From an uncultured Pseudoalteromonas sp. (GTDB lineage: Bacteria > Pseudomonadota > Gammaproteobacteria > Enterobacterales > Alteromonadaceae): a DNA stretch of 64,000 nt. Shown here one piece after another: positions 1 to 7,958 of the stretch. Location of the stretch: the NCBI GenBank assembly GCA_947493455.1, contig CANLRB010000019.1, positions 1 to 64,000 of the forward strand, written 5' to 3'. The number at the start of each line of letters is the position of its first letter. Within the stretch, counting starts at the first letter, position 1. The notes below the pieces were generated by a model. The model did no database searches, had not been told where the DNA came from, and worked only from the letters and a program-made list of their open reading frames with translations. Made by a program: the position numbers and the translations under genes.

Positions 1-28
1 TAGTATGGATGCATGTTATTGTAAAAGT

Positions 29-106
29 TCATTGAGCTTTCTCCTATTAAGGTTGGTGCCTTTTTAGCTTAGCGAATGTCGCGATGCTAAGGAGGAGGCT
101 CAATGA
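29..106 (+). promoter_or_regulatory. Structured leader burying a ribosome binding site
   Basis: Bases 30-44 can pair along their whole length with 92-106, giving a 15-bp RNA stem that includes two G-U pairs. The right arm contains a strong Shine-Dalgarno (GGAGGAG) and the ATG at 104-106 that follows it. Inside the stem are an AAGG/CCTT hairpin and a longer hairpin (TTAGC/GCTAA with GCGA-ATG-TCGC at its tip), so the whole folds as a three-way junction. The ATG opens a reading frame of only 12 codons, ending near 142, probably the stump of a decayed gene. The family is not recognised; an insertion-sequence leader that represses transposase translation would look similar. Confidence 0.45.
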
Positions 107-135
107 TTATCAAGTTAATCAATCAGGACAAAAAA

Positions 136-185
136 TCATAGGCTTGCCGCGAGGCGGCAGTGTAGCCATAATTTTCTGCCTATTA
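136..185. repeat. Stem-loop, bulged hairpin
   Basis: ATAGGC at 138-143 pairs with GCCTAT at 178-183. Inside, TGCCGC (145-150) and GCGGCA (154-159) form a perfect GC-rich hairpin with a GAG loop, and GGCT/AGCC extend it around a small bulge. It may end the transcript of the decayed reading frame upstream or be part of a mobile-element end. No T-run follows, so a classical terminator is not supported. Confidence 0.35.
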
Positions 186-205
186 TTAAAGCGTTAGCCG
201 TATAG

Positions 206-241
206 TTGTAACCTCGAGTTTATGTGATACTATAGTGATAC
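206..241 (+). promoter_or_regulatory. Promoter and operator repeats of the toxin-antitoxin operon
   Basis: TTGTAA at 206-211 and TACTAT at 228-233 are separated by 16 bases and make a reasonable sigma70 promoter. The direct repeat GTGATAC occurs at 224-230 and 235-241, overlapping the -10 and the likely start of transcription. Repeats in this place are usual for antitoxin autoregulation, so they are the probable binding sites of the antitoxin encoded just downstream. Protein binding is inferred. Confidence 0.5.
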
Positions 242-268
242 ATTATTTAATTCTATATGGGTCTTATT

Positions 269-526
269 ATGAGAGTTGAACTCGTAACAACACTTAAACG
301 TCAAGCAACTAAAATTTTGGCTGAGCTCCATACTTCCAAAGAACCAGTGCTAATTACTGAACATGGACAACCATCTGCCTATTTAGTTGATGTTGATGAT
401 TATGAGTTTATGCAACAGCGAATGGCTATTCTTGAAGGTGTAGCGCGCGGTGAGCAAGCAATTAATAATGGTAATACATTTTCAAATCAAGATGCCAAAG
501 AGAAAATGGGCAAATGGTTGAAGTAA
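269..526 (+). CDS. Type II antitoxin, Phd/YefM family
   Basis: Small DNA-binding antitoxin of 85 residues that would neutralise the RelE/ParE-type toxin encoded immediately downstream and repress the shared promoter. The N-terminal half (roughly residues 1-55) has the Phd/YefM pattern: a short strand, a helix starting with LKRQATKIL, then VLITEHGQPSAYLVDVDDYE, which matches the family's GxPxAxLVxxxEYE signature. The C-terminal part is the less ordered toxin-binding tail. An in-frame ATG lies 12 bases upstream at 257, but the ATG at 269 has a better, though weak, TGGG ribosome site. The 3' end overlaps the toxin gene by 13 bases, as in translationally coupled pairs. Placement among mobile-element remnants suggests horizontal acquisition. 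Confidence 0.85.
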   Translation: MRVELVTTLKRQATKILAELHTSKEPVLITEHGQPSAYLVDVDDYEFMQQRMAILEGVARGEQAINNGNTFSNQDAKEKMGKWLK

Positions 527-813
527 TATGGACATCACCAGCTCTCGATGATTTAAATGATATAGCTGAATACATTGCTTTAAGTAATATTCCTGCGGCC
601 AAAAAATTGGTTCAAAAAGTGTTCGATAAAATATCAAGGCTAGAAACCCACCCTGAGTCTGGTAAAAGGCCACAAGAGTTAGTTAACTTAAATTATCGAG
701 AAGTTAATGTTAACCCCTGTCGTATTTTCTATAAAGTTGATAGTAATGAAGTTTACATTTTGCATGTCATGCGGCAAGAGCGAGATCTCCGCAGATTTCT
801 TTTACAAGGCTAA
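514..813 (+). CDS. Type II toxin, RelE/ParE family
   Basis: Protein of 99 residues with the compact RelE/ParE fold pattern: a short N-terminal strand (EVIWTSPALDDL), two helices with DLNDIAEYIA and AAKKLVQKVFDKI, then a three-stranded sheet containing GKRPQEL, YREVNVNPCRIFYKV and VYILHVMRQERDLRRFL. The R-IFYKV and VLHVMR blocks are typical of this superfamily. RelE members cleave mRNA on the ribosome and ParE members poison DNA gyrase; the sequence looks closer to ParE but the target cannot be assigned. It starts inside the end of the antitoxin gene, so the two are co-translated. The stop is followed at once by the reverse-strand remnant of a group II intron reverse transcriptase. Confidence 0.85.
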   Translation: MVEVIWTSPALDDLNDIAEYIALSNIPAAKKLVQKVFDKISRLETHPESGKRPQELVNLNYREVNVNPCRIFYKVDSNEVYILHVMRQERDLRRFLLQG

Positions 814-920
814 ATATCAATACCAGCAACCCCTTTATTGCGTTTAACATGCTGCCATGCCGCGCCAATATTGTGGTTGCTCAGTACCATACACTCGTTT
901 CTATAGTTACCTAAAAGAGT
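810..920 (-). pseudogene. Remnant of group II intron reverse transcriptase/maturase (N-terminus)
   Basis: Read on the minus strand, 890 down to 813 gives about 26 residues containing GAAWQHVKRNKGVAGID. This is the start of group II intron-encoded reverse transcriptases (LtrA type, family pattern AWxxVxxNKGxxGIDG). The frame stays open upstream but is cut by a TAG at 812-810, right against the toxin gene. None of the reverse transcriptase core, maturase or endonuclease domains remain, and no intron domain V was recognised nearby. It is a fossil of a retroelement, probably truncated when the toxin-antitoxin segment or another element arrived. Confidence 0.6.
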
Positions 921-957
921 GCCGAGTATGCCCACTGTAAGCGCAATGCATGCAAAA

Positions 958-980
958 GCCACCCATTAAAACGGGGTGGC
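958..980. repeat. GC-rich stem-loop
   Basis: GCCACCC at 958-964 pairs with GGGTGGC at 974-980 around a short AT-rich loop. Read on the minus strand the hairpin is followed by TTTTGC, so a weak minus-strand terminator is possible. It lies between the reverse transcriptase remnant and the transposase remnant and may belong to either element. Confidence 0.35.
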
Positions 981-1018
981 AGGTTCAGTTTAAAAACGAT
1001 GAATCGCCGAAAAAGTGA

Positions 1019-1231
1019 AGTTACAGTGATAACGTGAAAGTTAAAATTGACAGTTCAATAGGGCGACGACAGTACAATAAGCGACTGGGCTGTGACCCTG
1101 TATTTGGCAATATTACGGTCAATAAAGGGATGAATAAACTCACATTACGGCACCAAACGAAAGTAAACGCACAATGGCAACTGTACTGTTTAGTACATAA
1201 TCTAGAAAAGCTGAGAAACAGCCTGCATTAA
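1019..1231 (+). pseudogene. C-terminal remnant of an IS1182-like transposase
   Basis: About 70 codons remain, reading from a stop codon at 1016-1018 to the TAA at 1229-1231. The segment contains IDSSIGRRQYNKRLG, DPVFGNITVNKG and VNAQWQLYCLVHNLEKL, which match the last part of IS1182-family DDE transposases (family pattern EPVFGNIRxNKGxxRFxLRG followed by VNxQWxLxCLxHNxxKL). The GTG at 1034 is the first possible start but the fragment lacks most of the DDE catalytic domain, so it should not be treated as a gene. No terminal inverted repeats were identified. The base composition is AT-rich like its surroundings. Confidence 0.7.
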
Positions 1232-1400
1232 CGCGATAATCGCTAATTCCGGCGTAAATACCACCAAAACCACCATTTCTATCAATAAACTTCAAATAAC
1301 GATCGCTTCAAACATCAAAAATGAAAAACGACAAATGCATAAACACATTCCGATAATAAAAAGTTGATTGTTAAAGCATTTAAATATCAGTAGAGTATTT

Positions 1401-1448
1401 GCCTATAAAATAATAATTTAAACGAGTTAATCTACAGGCTCGTTAGGC
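1401..1448 (+). repeat. Integron attC-like site upstream of a cassette gene
   Basis: GTTAGGC at 1442-1448 fits the attC R-prime core (GTTRRRY). It is preceded by a small hairpin, ACGAG (1422-1426) with CTCGT (1439-1443). Upstream, GCCTA (1401-1405) and ACGAG would together read GCCTAACGAG, the exact reverse complement of CTCGTTAGGC, if the 16 AT-rich bases between them were removed. This suggests an attC arm that has been split or has decayed. Recognition rests on the core motif and on the matching site at 1873-1882. Confidence 0.45.
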
Positions 1449-1459
1449 ATTCCTATAGT

Positions 1460-1828
1460 ATGAAGATTAATTTAAGTGATAATCACAAATTAGAGATCGT
1501 AGTATTGAGCCGTGGAGCGGCTGACTACATTTATGATTACAATCTTCAAATTACTTTAAACTCCACCGAGTTCACTTTTACCTATGAAGTATGGGTTGAT
1601 GGAAGTGAAGTACAGGAATTCATCAAAAGCATTAAATCACTGAAAAGCTCTTTGAATGGCGAAGCTAAATTAACTTCCGAGAGTCCCGATGAATTAGAGT
1701 TACTAATAAAGCCGGTTGATGCTCTTGGGCATTTTGTACTAAAAATTGAGCTTGGGAATCAATTCATGATTGGTAATGAGTGGTGCTGGTCAAAGCACAT
1801 TGATGCATTTCCATTGGAGGCGGCATAA
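1460..1828 (+). CDS. Hypothetical protein in an integron-cassette-like setting
   Basis: Protein of 122 residues, acidic, with alternating strands and no signal peptide or membrane segment. It is not recognised with confidence. The layout (a beta-rich N-terminus with FTYEVWVDGSEVQEFIKSIKSL, then a second beta-rich part) weakly recalls small WapI-like immunity proteins, but no motif proves this. The ATG lies only 11 bases after a GTTAGGC core, with no clear ribosome site, and the stop is 44 bases before GCCTAAC at 1876-1882. A gene start very close to the core and a perfect 10-bp inverted repeat around the gene (1442-1451 and 1873-1882) are what an integron gene cassette looks like. No integrase gene is present in the window. 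Confidence 0.6.
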   Translation: MKINLSDNHKLEIVVLSRGAADYIYDYNLQITLNSTEFTFTYEVWVDGSEVQEFIKSIKSLKSSLNGEAKLTSESPDELELLIKPVDALGHFVLKIELGNQFMIGNEWCWSKHIDAFPLEAA

Positions 1829-1872
1829 CTAGAGTTGGTTTGTGAAGAGATTATAGAAAGTTTGGTTTAAAG

Positions 1873-1882
1873 AATGCCTAAC
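1873..1882 (+). repeat. attC-like core downstream of the cassette gene
   Basis: AATGCCTAAC is the perfect reverse complement of GTTAGGCATT at 1442-1451 and fits the R-double-prime core RYYYAAC, followed by AAG as in many attC sites. A matching GTTRRRY end was not found within the next 150 bases, so the site is probably incomplete or decayed. Confidence 0.45.
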
Positions 1883-2342
1883 AAGAGACTATGGCATCAA
1901 TTTTTAATTTTTTAACATTGGCACTTGCCACATGACTCCATATTTGAGCATTGAGTTTAATGAGTGCGATTACTTTAGGCTTTTCAACCGCGCTGACTTT
2001 ATTTTTTTAAAATGTTCGAGAGTCTAAATTTCTCTTTTCGCAAAATTACTTAAATATGACATGAAATATTATATATCTGATGCGCGCGCCTTAGATTCTC
2101 GTTTTATGTGGGTTGGATTAGCTTGATACTTAAAACACCCGTTATTTAACATAATATACATTAATTGCTATTGTGAATATATTGTAATCAGCGCACTATC
2201 TCATCACATCGACTTTGTATGTATTATGCTTTGATATGTATAAAATTACATATTTGCCAATCGATTAATACTTAGTTGCGCTATCGCTAGAAATAACTTT
2301 ATGGTAGTTTCATATTAATTCTTTGTTAATTCTTACTAATTT
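1883..2342. other. AT-rich non-coding spacer
   Basis: A 460-base, strongly AT-rich stretch between the cassette remnant and moxR. No open reading frame of convincing size, no RNA gene and no terminator-like hairpin was seen. The promoter of the moxR operon is probably in the last 150 bases, where several TATAAT-like sequences occur, but none can be picked with confidence. Confidence 0.5.
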
Positions 2343-3248
2343 ATGCACAACAATATTCAAAATGTAATTGAGCAGCTTTCATCTGTAATTTTAGGTAAAC
2401 GTCACCAAATTAAATTGGCATTAACGTGTATATTGGCGCGTGGTCATCTACTTATCGAAGATTTGCCCGGCATGGGAAAAACGTCATTGTCTCATGCTTT
2501 GGCAAACAGTTTTGGTCTATCCTACCAGCGAATACAGTTCACAAGTGATTTGTTGCCTGCCGATATTGTCGGTGCATCGGTGTTTAACGCAAAAGATCAA
2601 TCGTTTGAATTGCATCAAGGGCCTATTTTTAATCAAGTTGTACTTGCTGATGAAATAAATCGTGCGGGTCCTAAAACTCAAAGTGCATTACTTGAAGCTA
2701 TGGAAGAACATCAAGTCAGTATTGATGGCCAAACTCATTTATTACCAACGCCGTTTTTTGTGATCGCAACTCAAAACCCAATTCACCAAGCTGGCACATT
2801 TGCATTGCCAGAATCTCAACTTGATCGGTTTTTAATGCGCATTGAATTGGGTTTTCCAGATAGAGAATCTGAGAGAAAAATTATTCTTGGAGACTTTGCA
2901 CAGCAATCCAAGCAATTAAACCAGATAATTAGCAGTGATGAGCTGTTACAGCTTCAATCACTAGTTAATGATATTAGCGTGTCCGACACTGTAGTTGATT
3001 ATATACTTGATTTGGTTGAACTTTCTCGGAATAGTGATGATTATCCGTTGTCGCTGTCTCCTCGTGCAAGCAGTGGTTTAATGCAAGCTGCAAAGGCATG
3101 GGCTATGATAGAGCAGCGTGATTATGTAACCCCTGATGATATAAAAGCCGTATTTCCAAGTGTTGTTGAACATCGGCTCTCGCCAAATGGCGCGTATAAC
3201 AACGACTTATCTCAGCGGTTGTTAAACAATACGTCGATTAACTTCTAA
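2343..3248 (+). CDS. MoxR-family AAA+ ATPase
   Basis: Protein of 301 residues, a usual length for MoxR ATPases, which act as chaperone-like AAA+ proteins for maturation or regulation of partner proteins encoded beside them. Visible motifs: Walker A PGMGKT at residues 42-47, Walker B VVLADE with D103-E104 followed by INRAGPKTQSALLEAMEE, sensor 1 IATQNP, and the C-terminal lid with SPRAS. The gene overlaps the next one by one base pair (TAATG), so it is translationally coupled to the DUF58 protein, the classical MoxR partner. No Shine-Dalgarno is visible before the ATG. The substrate is not known; the neighbouring transglutaminase suggests a role in cell-envelope protein processing. Confidence 0.9.
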   Translation: MHNNIQNVIEQLSSVILGKRHQIKLALTCILARGHLLIEDLPGMGKTSLSHALANSFGLSYQRIQFTSDLLPADIVGASVFNAKDQSFELHQGPIFNQVVLADEINRAGPKTQSALLEAMEEHQVSIDGQTHLLPTPFFVIATQNPIHQAGTFALPESQLDRFLMRIELGFPDRESERKIILGDFAQQSKQLNQIISSDELLQLQSLVNDISVSDTVVDYILDLVELSRNSDDYPLSLSPRASSGLMQAAKAWAMIEQRDYVTPDDIKAVFPSVVEHRLSPNGAYNNDLSQRLLNNTSINF

Positions 3249-4210
3249 TGTCCGATACTAAAATGTATAACCTTAGTAAGTGGCTAAATAAACGTTTTGA
3301 GCGCTTGCTGCGCTCGCGTAAACACGAATCTAAACTGCTCACTTTGTCGCATAAAACGATATATGTGTTGCCATCAAAATTCGGCTTGGTTTATTCGTTA
3401 TTTTCATTGATGATTTTCATATTAGGAAGCAATTATCAAAACAATTTAGTTCTTATAACTGCTTATCTGATGTTCTCTTTTCTGATAATAAATTTTTTTG
3501 TTTCGTATAATAACTTAGTCGGATTGCAGATAAAGTTCATAAGCACTAAAGCAGGTTATGCACACTCTGGCTACTCAATTACATTCCAACTTAAAAAAAA
3601 CACAGGCGCAGAGCATTTAAAATTTACAAGTGACATCGGCAATTTGTTTGTACCTGGCCTTAGCGAAAATGATGGTATCGTATCTATAAAGCAAAATGAA
3701 AATACACGCGGTAAATATCCACTTAAACGATTAAAAATCGAATCTAATTACCCGTTTGGGCTCGTAAAATGTTGGAGCTATGTATTATTTACCGAGCATG
3801 TATACGTTTACCCTAACCCCGTCCCCTTTTCAATTCATCAGATAAGTCAAGAAAATGAAGATGACGGCGATGAAAACGTATCAACTGTCGACCAACGTGG
3901 TCAAAACCTGCATACCATCAGGCCGTACATCGCTGGCGATTCATTGAGCCGAATATCTTGGAAACATTTCGCTAAAAATTTCACACTTCATACGAAGGAA
4001 TTTGACTCTCCGGTCAGTCAGGACATTCATTTTAATATTAATTCAGTGCCGGGTGATTTTGAATTAAAGTTGAATCACCTAAGCTACTTGATTAATCAAG
4101 CTGAAAATGATGGTCTTCGTTACAGTTTATCACTGCCTAATAAACGCTTACCGGTAAATTCCGGGGTAAAACACTATACACTATGTATGGAGGCGCTCAG
4201 TGATGCTTGA
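3248..4210 (+). CDS. DUF58 domain membrane protein
   Basis: Protein of 320 residues. Two closely spaced hydrophobic segments (about 46-60 and 67-86) anchor it in the inner membrane, and the rest forms a von Willebrand factor A-like DUF58 domain in the cytoplasm. The DUF58 signature is seen as TIRPYIAGDSLSRISWKHFAK followed by LHTKEFD. Such proteins are coupled to MoxR ATPases, and here the coupling is physical: the start codon overlaps the moxR stop, and the end overlaps the transglutaminase gene by 8 bases. The function of the complex is not established; biochemical activity cannot be read from the sequence. Confidence 0.85.
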   Translation: MSDTKMYNLSKWLNKRFERLLRSRKHESKLLTLSHKTIYVLPSKFGLVYSLFSLMIFILGSNYQNNLVLITAYLMFSFLIINFFVSYNNLVGLQIKFISTKAGYAHSGYSITFQLKKNTGAEHLKFTSDIGNLFVPGLSENDGIVSIKQNENTRGKYPLKRLKIESNYPFGLVKCWSYVLFTEHVYVYPNPVPFSIHQISQENEDDGDENVSTVDQRGQNLHTIRPYIAGDSLSRISWKHFAKNFTLHTKEFDSPVSQDIHFNINSVPGDFELKLNHLSYLINQAENDGLRYSLSLPNKRLPVNSGVKHYTLCMEALSDA

Positions 4211-6167
4211 CTCAAAACGCCAAACGTTGTTGCAATGCCTTATTTTATTTTCAGTGAGTTTACTACTGTGGCAATCATTACCGGTTGCTTTTAGTGCCAT
4301 TACGCTTTTGTTAGTTATTTGGAATGTAACTGCGAGTTATAAATTTAGTCACCGTCCCTCAATAACGTTTGCCAATCTTGTCGCAGCCGCGACGACAGTT
4401 GCACTCTATTTAATTTTTGGCGTTGACGAGCTTGTTAATATTTCAGTAGCCATGTTGATGTTAGCGATTTGTTTGAAGTTACTTATCGTTAAAAATAGCA
4501 AAAACTATATGATGCTAGTGCTCGTGCAACAATTTTTAATTGTCAGCGTATTGTTGTATGACCAATCGCTTATCGCGAGTTTAATGTGTTTTGTGCTTAC
4601 GATTATTAATTTTAGTTGCTTACTCGATATACACAGCAATCAAAATACTAAAAATCTCATTAAGTTAAGTGCAAAATACGTTACCGCATCGCTACCGCTT
4701 GCATTTATTTTATTTGTTTTTCTACCTAAATTGCCAAGTTTGTGGCAAATGCCCTCACCAGACAATGCGACAGTTGGTTTGTCAGATTCGGTCAACCCAT
4801 TCGACATTGCAAAGTTATCAAAATCAACTGACCTTGCTTTTAGAGTCGCATTCGACGAGGCGCCGCCTGCACAACCTCTGTACTGGCGCGCGATGATCCA
4901 CGAAAACTTTGATAAAGGAGTTTGGCGATTGTCAGAATTTGCAGACGCAGAGGTGTCAATTACTAACCTTAAAGCGCTAAGTCCGGTAGCGTCATATCAA
5001 ATATACGCAGAGCCATCGTCGTTGAAATGGCTCTATAGCCTTGATTATGGCACGAGCTCAAGCTATCAAACGATGCAGCACTATGGCGGAGTGTTGTCTC
5101 GTCAAGGGCAAACCAATCAAATTTTTAATTATGACGTCGCAAGCTACGATATCGGCCAAATTGAATCTACTTTAAGCGGATACGGCCGTAACATGAATTT
5201 AGCTGTGTCATATCAATCTAACCCCCAAATTACGCAACTCGCGGTGCAAATGAGAAAACGCTATGGTAACGACGATAAGGCAATCGTGATGGCGCTAAGA
5301 AATTACTATATTGATCGTGGATTTAGTTATACGTTACAACCACCACGTATGCCGGGGCCCAATAGTGTTGACTCGTTTATGTTTAATGCTCGCCGTGGCT
5401 TTTGCGGGCACTATGCAAGTGCGTCAGCTGTGTTTTTTCGTGCAGCGGGCATTCCTGCACGCGTAGTCAGTGGCTACCTAGGTGGTCAACTATCGCCCAA
5501 TGGTAAATTTATGAGCGTGTATCAATACGATGCCCATGCGTGGACGGAAGTCTGGCTAAAGGGATCTGGTTGGACGCGATTTGATGCCACTGAAGTGGTC
5601 TCCCCTGACCGTTTAAACGGATCGTTATCTCAAACGGGTTCAATGACGCAAGAATTCTACGATAATATGGAATTTGGTTTACTTAGTCTCAGTGGGTTAA
5701 AAGTTTTTAATGAATTGCGCATCATGTTTGAAGAGTTTGATTATAAGTGGACGAGCTGGGTATTAGGCTTTAACCAAAAAGAGCAGGAAAACTTAATTAG
5801 TCGCTTGTTTGGACATCTTCTCAGTTGGCAGTATGCATTGATGATTATAACGCTTTTTTTTACACCAATATTGATTATGTATGCGCTACATTGGTGGCAG
5901 CGACGCCCAAAATATGTCGACGAGTATAGCCGCTATGTTAAAGACATTATAGAATATGGCGAAAGTTTTGGTGTTGTGTATCACAAAGGAACAACCCTAT
6001 CTGATTACTTTGATGTGCTAAAACAAAAACAGCCTACAAAAGCAACGGCGTTATCCTCGTTTTTGTTGTTGTATCATAAATTACGGTATCAACAAGTGCT
6101 ACTTAATAAAGATGAACGTCAATCTATTAAACGCAATTACAAAAAAATAATAAAAAGAGAGTCTTAA
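4203..6167 (+). CDS. Transglutaminase-like membrane protein, TgpA family
   Basis: Protein of 654 residues with five to seven N-terminal membrane segments (to about residue 180), a periplasmic transglutaminase-like domain, one further membrane segment near 550, and a cytoplasmic tail of DUF4129 type. The cysteine-protease-like triad is complete: C401 in [12 protein letters not shown]445 in [10 protein letters not shown] and D461 in TRFDATE. Members of this family (for example TgpA of Pseudomonas aeruginosa) are inner-membrane proteins needed for envelope integrity. A GTG codon directly before the ATG could also serve as start; GGAGG at 4189-4193 fits both. The gene overlaps the DUF58 gene and forms the third member of a moxR-DUF58-tgpA operon. 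Confidence 0.9.
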   Translation: MLDSKRQTLLQCLILFSVSLLLWQSLPVAFSAITLLLVIWNVTASYKFSHRPSITFANLVAAATTVALYLIFGVDELVNISVAMLMLAICLKLLIVKNSKNYMMLVLVQQFLIVSVLLYDQSLIASLMCFVLTIINFSCLLDIHSNQNTKNLIKLSAKYVTASLPLAFILFVFLPKLPSLWQMPSPDNATVGLSDSVNPFDIAKLSKSTDLAFRVAFDEAPPAQPLYWRAMIHENFDKGVWRLSEFADAEVSITNLKALSPVASYQIYAEPSSLKWLYSLDYGTSSSYQTMQHYGGVLSRQGQTNQIFNYDVASYDIGQIESTLSGYGRNMNLAVSYQSNPQITQLAVQMRKRYGNDDKAIVMALRNYYIDRGFSYTLQPPRMPGPNSVDSFMFNARRGFCGHYASASAVFFRAAGIPARVVSGYLGGQLSPNGKFMSVYQYDAHAWTEVWLKGSGWTRFDATEVVSPDRLNGSLSQTGSMTQEFYDNMEFGLLSLSGLKVFNELRIMFEEFDYKWTSWVLGFNQKEQENLISRLFGHLLSWQYALMIITLFFTPILIMYALHWWQRRPKYVDEYSRYVKDIIEYGESFGVVYHKGTTLSDYFDVLKQKQPTKATALSSFLLLYHKLRYQQVLLNKDERQSIKRNYKKIIKRES

Positions 6168-6168
6168 T

Positions 6169-7482
6169 ATGAATTCAGTAATTATCGGTGTCATTTTGAT
6201 GTTGGCACTGAGTTTATGCCGCGTTAACGTTATTGTCGCAATGACATTAAGTGCATTAACTACCGGTCTATTATCAGGGCAATCCTTGTCATTTACTTTG
6301 AACACATTTAACGATGGGCTTTCTGGTGGCGCTGTGATTGCACTTAGTTATGCCATGCTTGGTGCTTTCGCTGTTGCCATATCGCGCTCAGGTCTTACCG
6401 ATATTCTTGCATCAAGCTTAATTTCGAAAGCGCAAAACCAAGAAAAAACACATCAATGGCTCAAGTATACAGTGTTAAGTTTAATTTTATTTGCCTCGCT
6501 GAGCTCGCAAAACCTGATACCTGTTCATATCGCTTTTATCCCGATATTAATTCCGCCATTGCTTGTTTTATTAAATCATTTTCAGCTTGATAGACGCGCT
6601 ATTGCATGCATCTTAACGTTTGGTCTCGCAACTGCCTATATGGTACTTCCCTATGGTTTCGGCGGCATTTATTTAAATACAATTTTACATCACAACTTAA
6701 TTGAAAATGGCCTACAAGTAGAACAAGCTAAGGTCCCATTGGCGATGTTGATCCCAGCATTGGGCATGGTATTTGGTTTAATTGTTGCTGTGTTTTACAG
6801 CTACCGAAAGCCTCGTCATTATAACCATACGGCAACTGAGAATGACACTATCAACGTCGAAAATAAAAGCAAAGTCATTTGGGTTGGTTCTCTTGCTATT
6901 ATTGCCTCATTGTATGCGCAATTTACAACTAACTCGATGATAGTTGGCGGTTTGATTGGTGTACTTATTTTTACTATTTTTGGTGCAGTTAAATGGCAAG
7001 AAAGTGGTGATTTATTCTCACGAGGCGTTGCCATGATGGCAATGATTGGCTTTATTATGATTTCAGCACAAGGGTTTGCTGCAGTAATAAAAAGTACTAA
7101 TGAAGTTGCCAGTCTTGTCGAATCAATTACGAGTATTATTGGTACAAATAAAGCGCTCGCAGCAGCACTAATTTTGTTTGTCGGACTCCTGATCACCATG
7201 GGGATAGGTAGTTCGTTTTCGACCGTGCCAATTATTGCAACAATATTTGTGCCACTTGCGATGTCGCTTGGATTTAGTGAAATGGCGACTGTAGCGTTAG
7301 TTGGTACAGCTGGCGCACTTGGTGATGCAGGCTCTCCTGCTTCAGATTCAACGCTTGGACCAACATCGGGTTTGAATGCGGATGGTCAGCATGATCATAT
7401 AAGAGACTCAGTCATTCCAACATTTATTCATTTTAATATTCCACTGCTCATTTTTGGTTGGATAGCTGCAATGGTTTTATAA
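6169..7482 (+). CDS. NhaC/YuiF-type Na+/H+ antiporter family transporter
   Basis: Integral membrane protein of 437 residues with about eleven hydrophobic segments. The start [30 protein letters not shown] and the block [21 protein letters not shown] with [19 protein letters not shown] near the end are typical of the Na+/H+ antiporter family that includes YuiF, some members of which are thought to carry amino acids such as histidine rather than sodium. It begins one base after the tgpA stop with an AGAGAG ribosome site, so it is probably cotranscribed with the moxR operon, although a functional link is not obvious. A strong terminator follows. Substrate is uncertain. Confidence 0.8.
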   Translation: MNSVIIGVILMLALSLCRVNVIVAMTLSALTTGLLSGQSLSFTLNTFNDGLSGGAVIALSYAMLGAFAVAISRSGLTDILASSLISKAQNQEKTHQWLKYTVLSLILFASLSSQNLIPVHIAFIPILIPPLLVLLNHFQLDRRAIACILTFGLATAYMVLPYGFGGIYLNTILHHNLIENGLQVEQAKVPLAMLIPALGMVFGLIVAVFYSYRKPRHYNHTATENDTINVENKSKVIWVGSLAIIASLYAQFTTNSMIVGGLIGVLIFTIFGAVKWQESGDLFSRGVAMMAMIGFIMISAQGFAAVIKSTNEVASLVESITSIIGTNKALAAALILFVGLLITMGIGSSFSTVPIIATIFVPLAMSLGFSEMATVALVGTAGALGDAGSPASDSTLGPTSGLNADGQHDHIRDSVIPTFIHFNIPLLIFGWIAAMVL

Positions 7483-7511
7483 TACAACGAATACGTCGAT
7501 GAACGTATAAA

Positions 7512-7540
7512 AATGCCAGCTCGAAAGCTGGCATTTTTTT
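7512..7540. terminator. Bidirectional terminator
   Basis: AATGCCAGCT (7512-7521) pairs with AGCTGGCATT (7526-7535) around CGAA, with T-runs on both sides. It ends the antiporter transcript and the convergent DUF962 transcript. Confidence 0.85.
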
Positions 7541-7958
7541 ATCTAAACAATTTTTGGAATACCCAGGCTGGGCCGATTAATAAAAACTGTACGTCGTCAA
7601 AAAACGACGGTTTTTTACCTTCTATTTTGTGTCCTACAAATTGAAATATCCACGCAACTACGAAAATTGCGACCGCAGTGACAACAATATTGTCATTGAG
7701 TAACGCTGCACAATAGATGCATATGCCGGTATAGACTGACATGAGTAACCCAAGTTTAATGTTTAATAAAAAATAAAAAGTTAACGCTGCAAAACAGGTT
7801 ACTCCAAGAACAATATCACCGATAAGGCCTGGAATCGAAAAAATAAGAGCGACAACGGAAAAATAGATTAGTGGTACTGCTACTTTATGAATGAGTATGT
7901 TTGTTTGATTTTGGTGGCTTTCACCATACAGGTCAAACCATTGTGTAAGTGATTTCAT
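7539..7958 (-). CDS. DUF962/Mpo1-like membrane protein
   Basis: Protein of 139 residues with four hydrophobic segments (about 28-45, 48-66, 70-88 and 92-110). The N-terminal MKSLTQWFDLYGESHQNQTN and the C-terminal GHKIEGKKPSFFDDVQFLLIGPAWV match the DUF962 (Mpo1/YGL010w) family, whose yeast member is an iron-dependent dioxygenase that alpha-oxidises 2-hydroxy fatty acids; the conserved histidines (H15, H24, H109) are present. The bacterial function is not proven. The ribosome binding site (AAGGGGCG just before the ATG) lies in the arm of a long inverted repeat, which may control translation. The gene follows the thioesterase gene on the same strand at 65 bases, and its end abuts the shared terminator. 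Confidence 0.75.
   Translation of the reverse strand: MKSLTQWFDLYGESHQNQTNILIHKVAVPLIYFSVVALIFSIPGLIGDIVLGVTCFAALTFYFLLNIKLGLLMSVYTGICIYCAALLNDNIVVTAVAIFVVAWIFQFVGHKIEGKKPSFFDDVQFLLIGPAWVFQKLFR

Noticed and set aside
191-199. GCGTTAGCC upstream of the antitoxin as an integron core site
   Set aside because: GTTAGCC breaks the GTTRRRY rule and no complementary arm was found.
126-200. Programmed frameshift in the run of six A after the 12-codon frame, which would extend it by about 20 codons
   Set aside because: The run is no canonical slippery heptamer and the extended peptide is not recognisable; decay is a simpler explanation.
1034-1231. Separate small gene of 65 codons with GTG start
   Set aside because: The sequence matches the C-terminus of IS1182-like transposases, so it is a fragment.
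6819-7199. A 126-codon frame antisense to the antiporter gene
   Set aside because: Shadow of a membrane protein gene; no start signal or known product.
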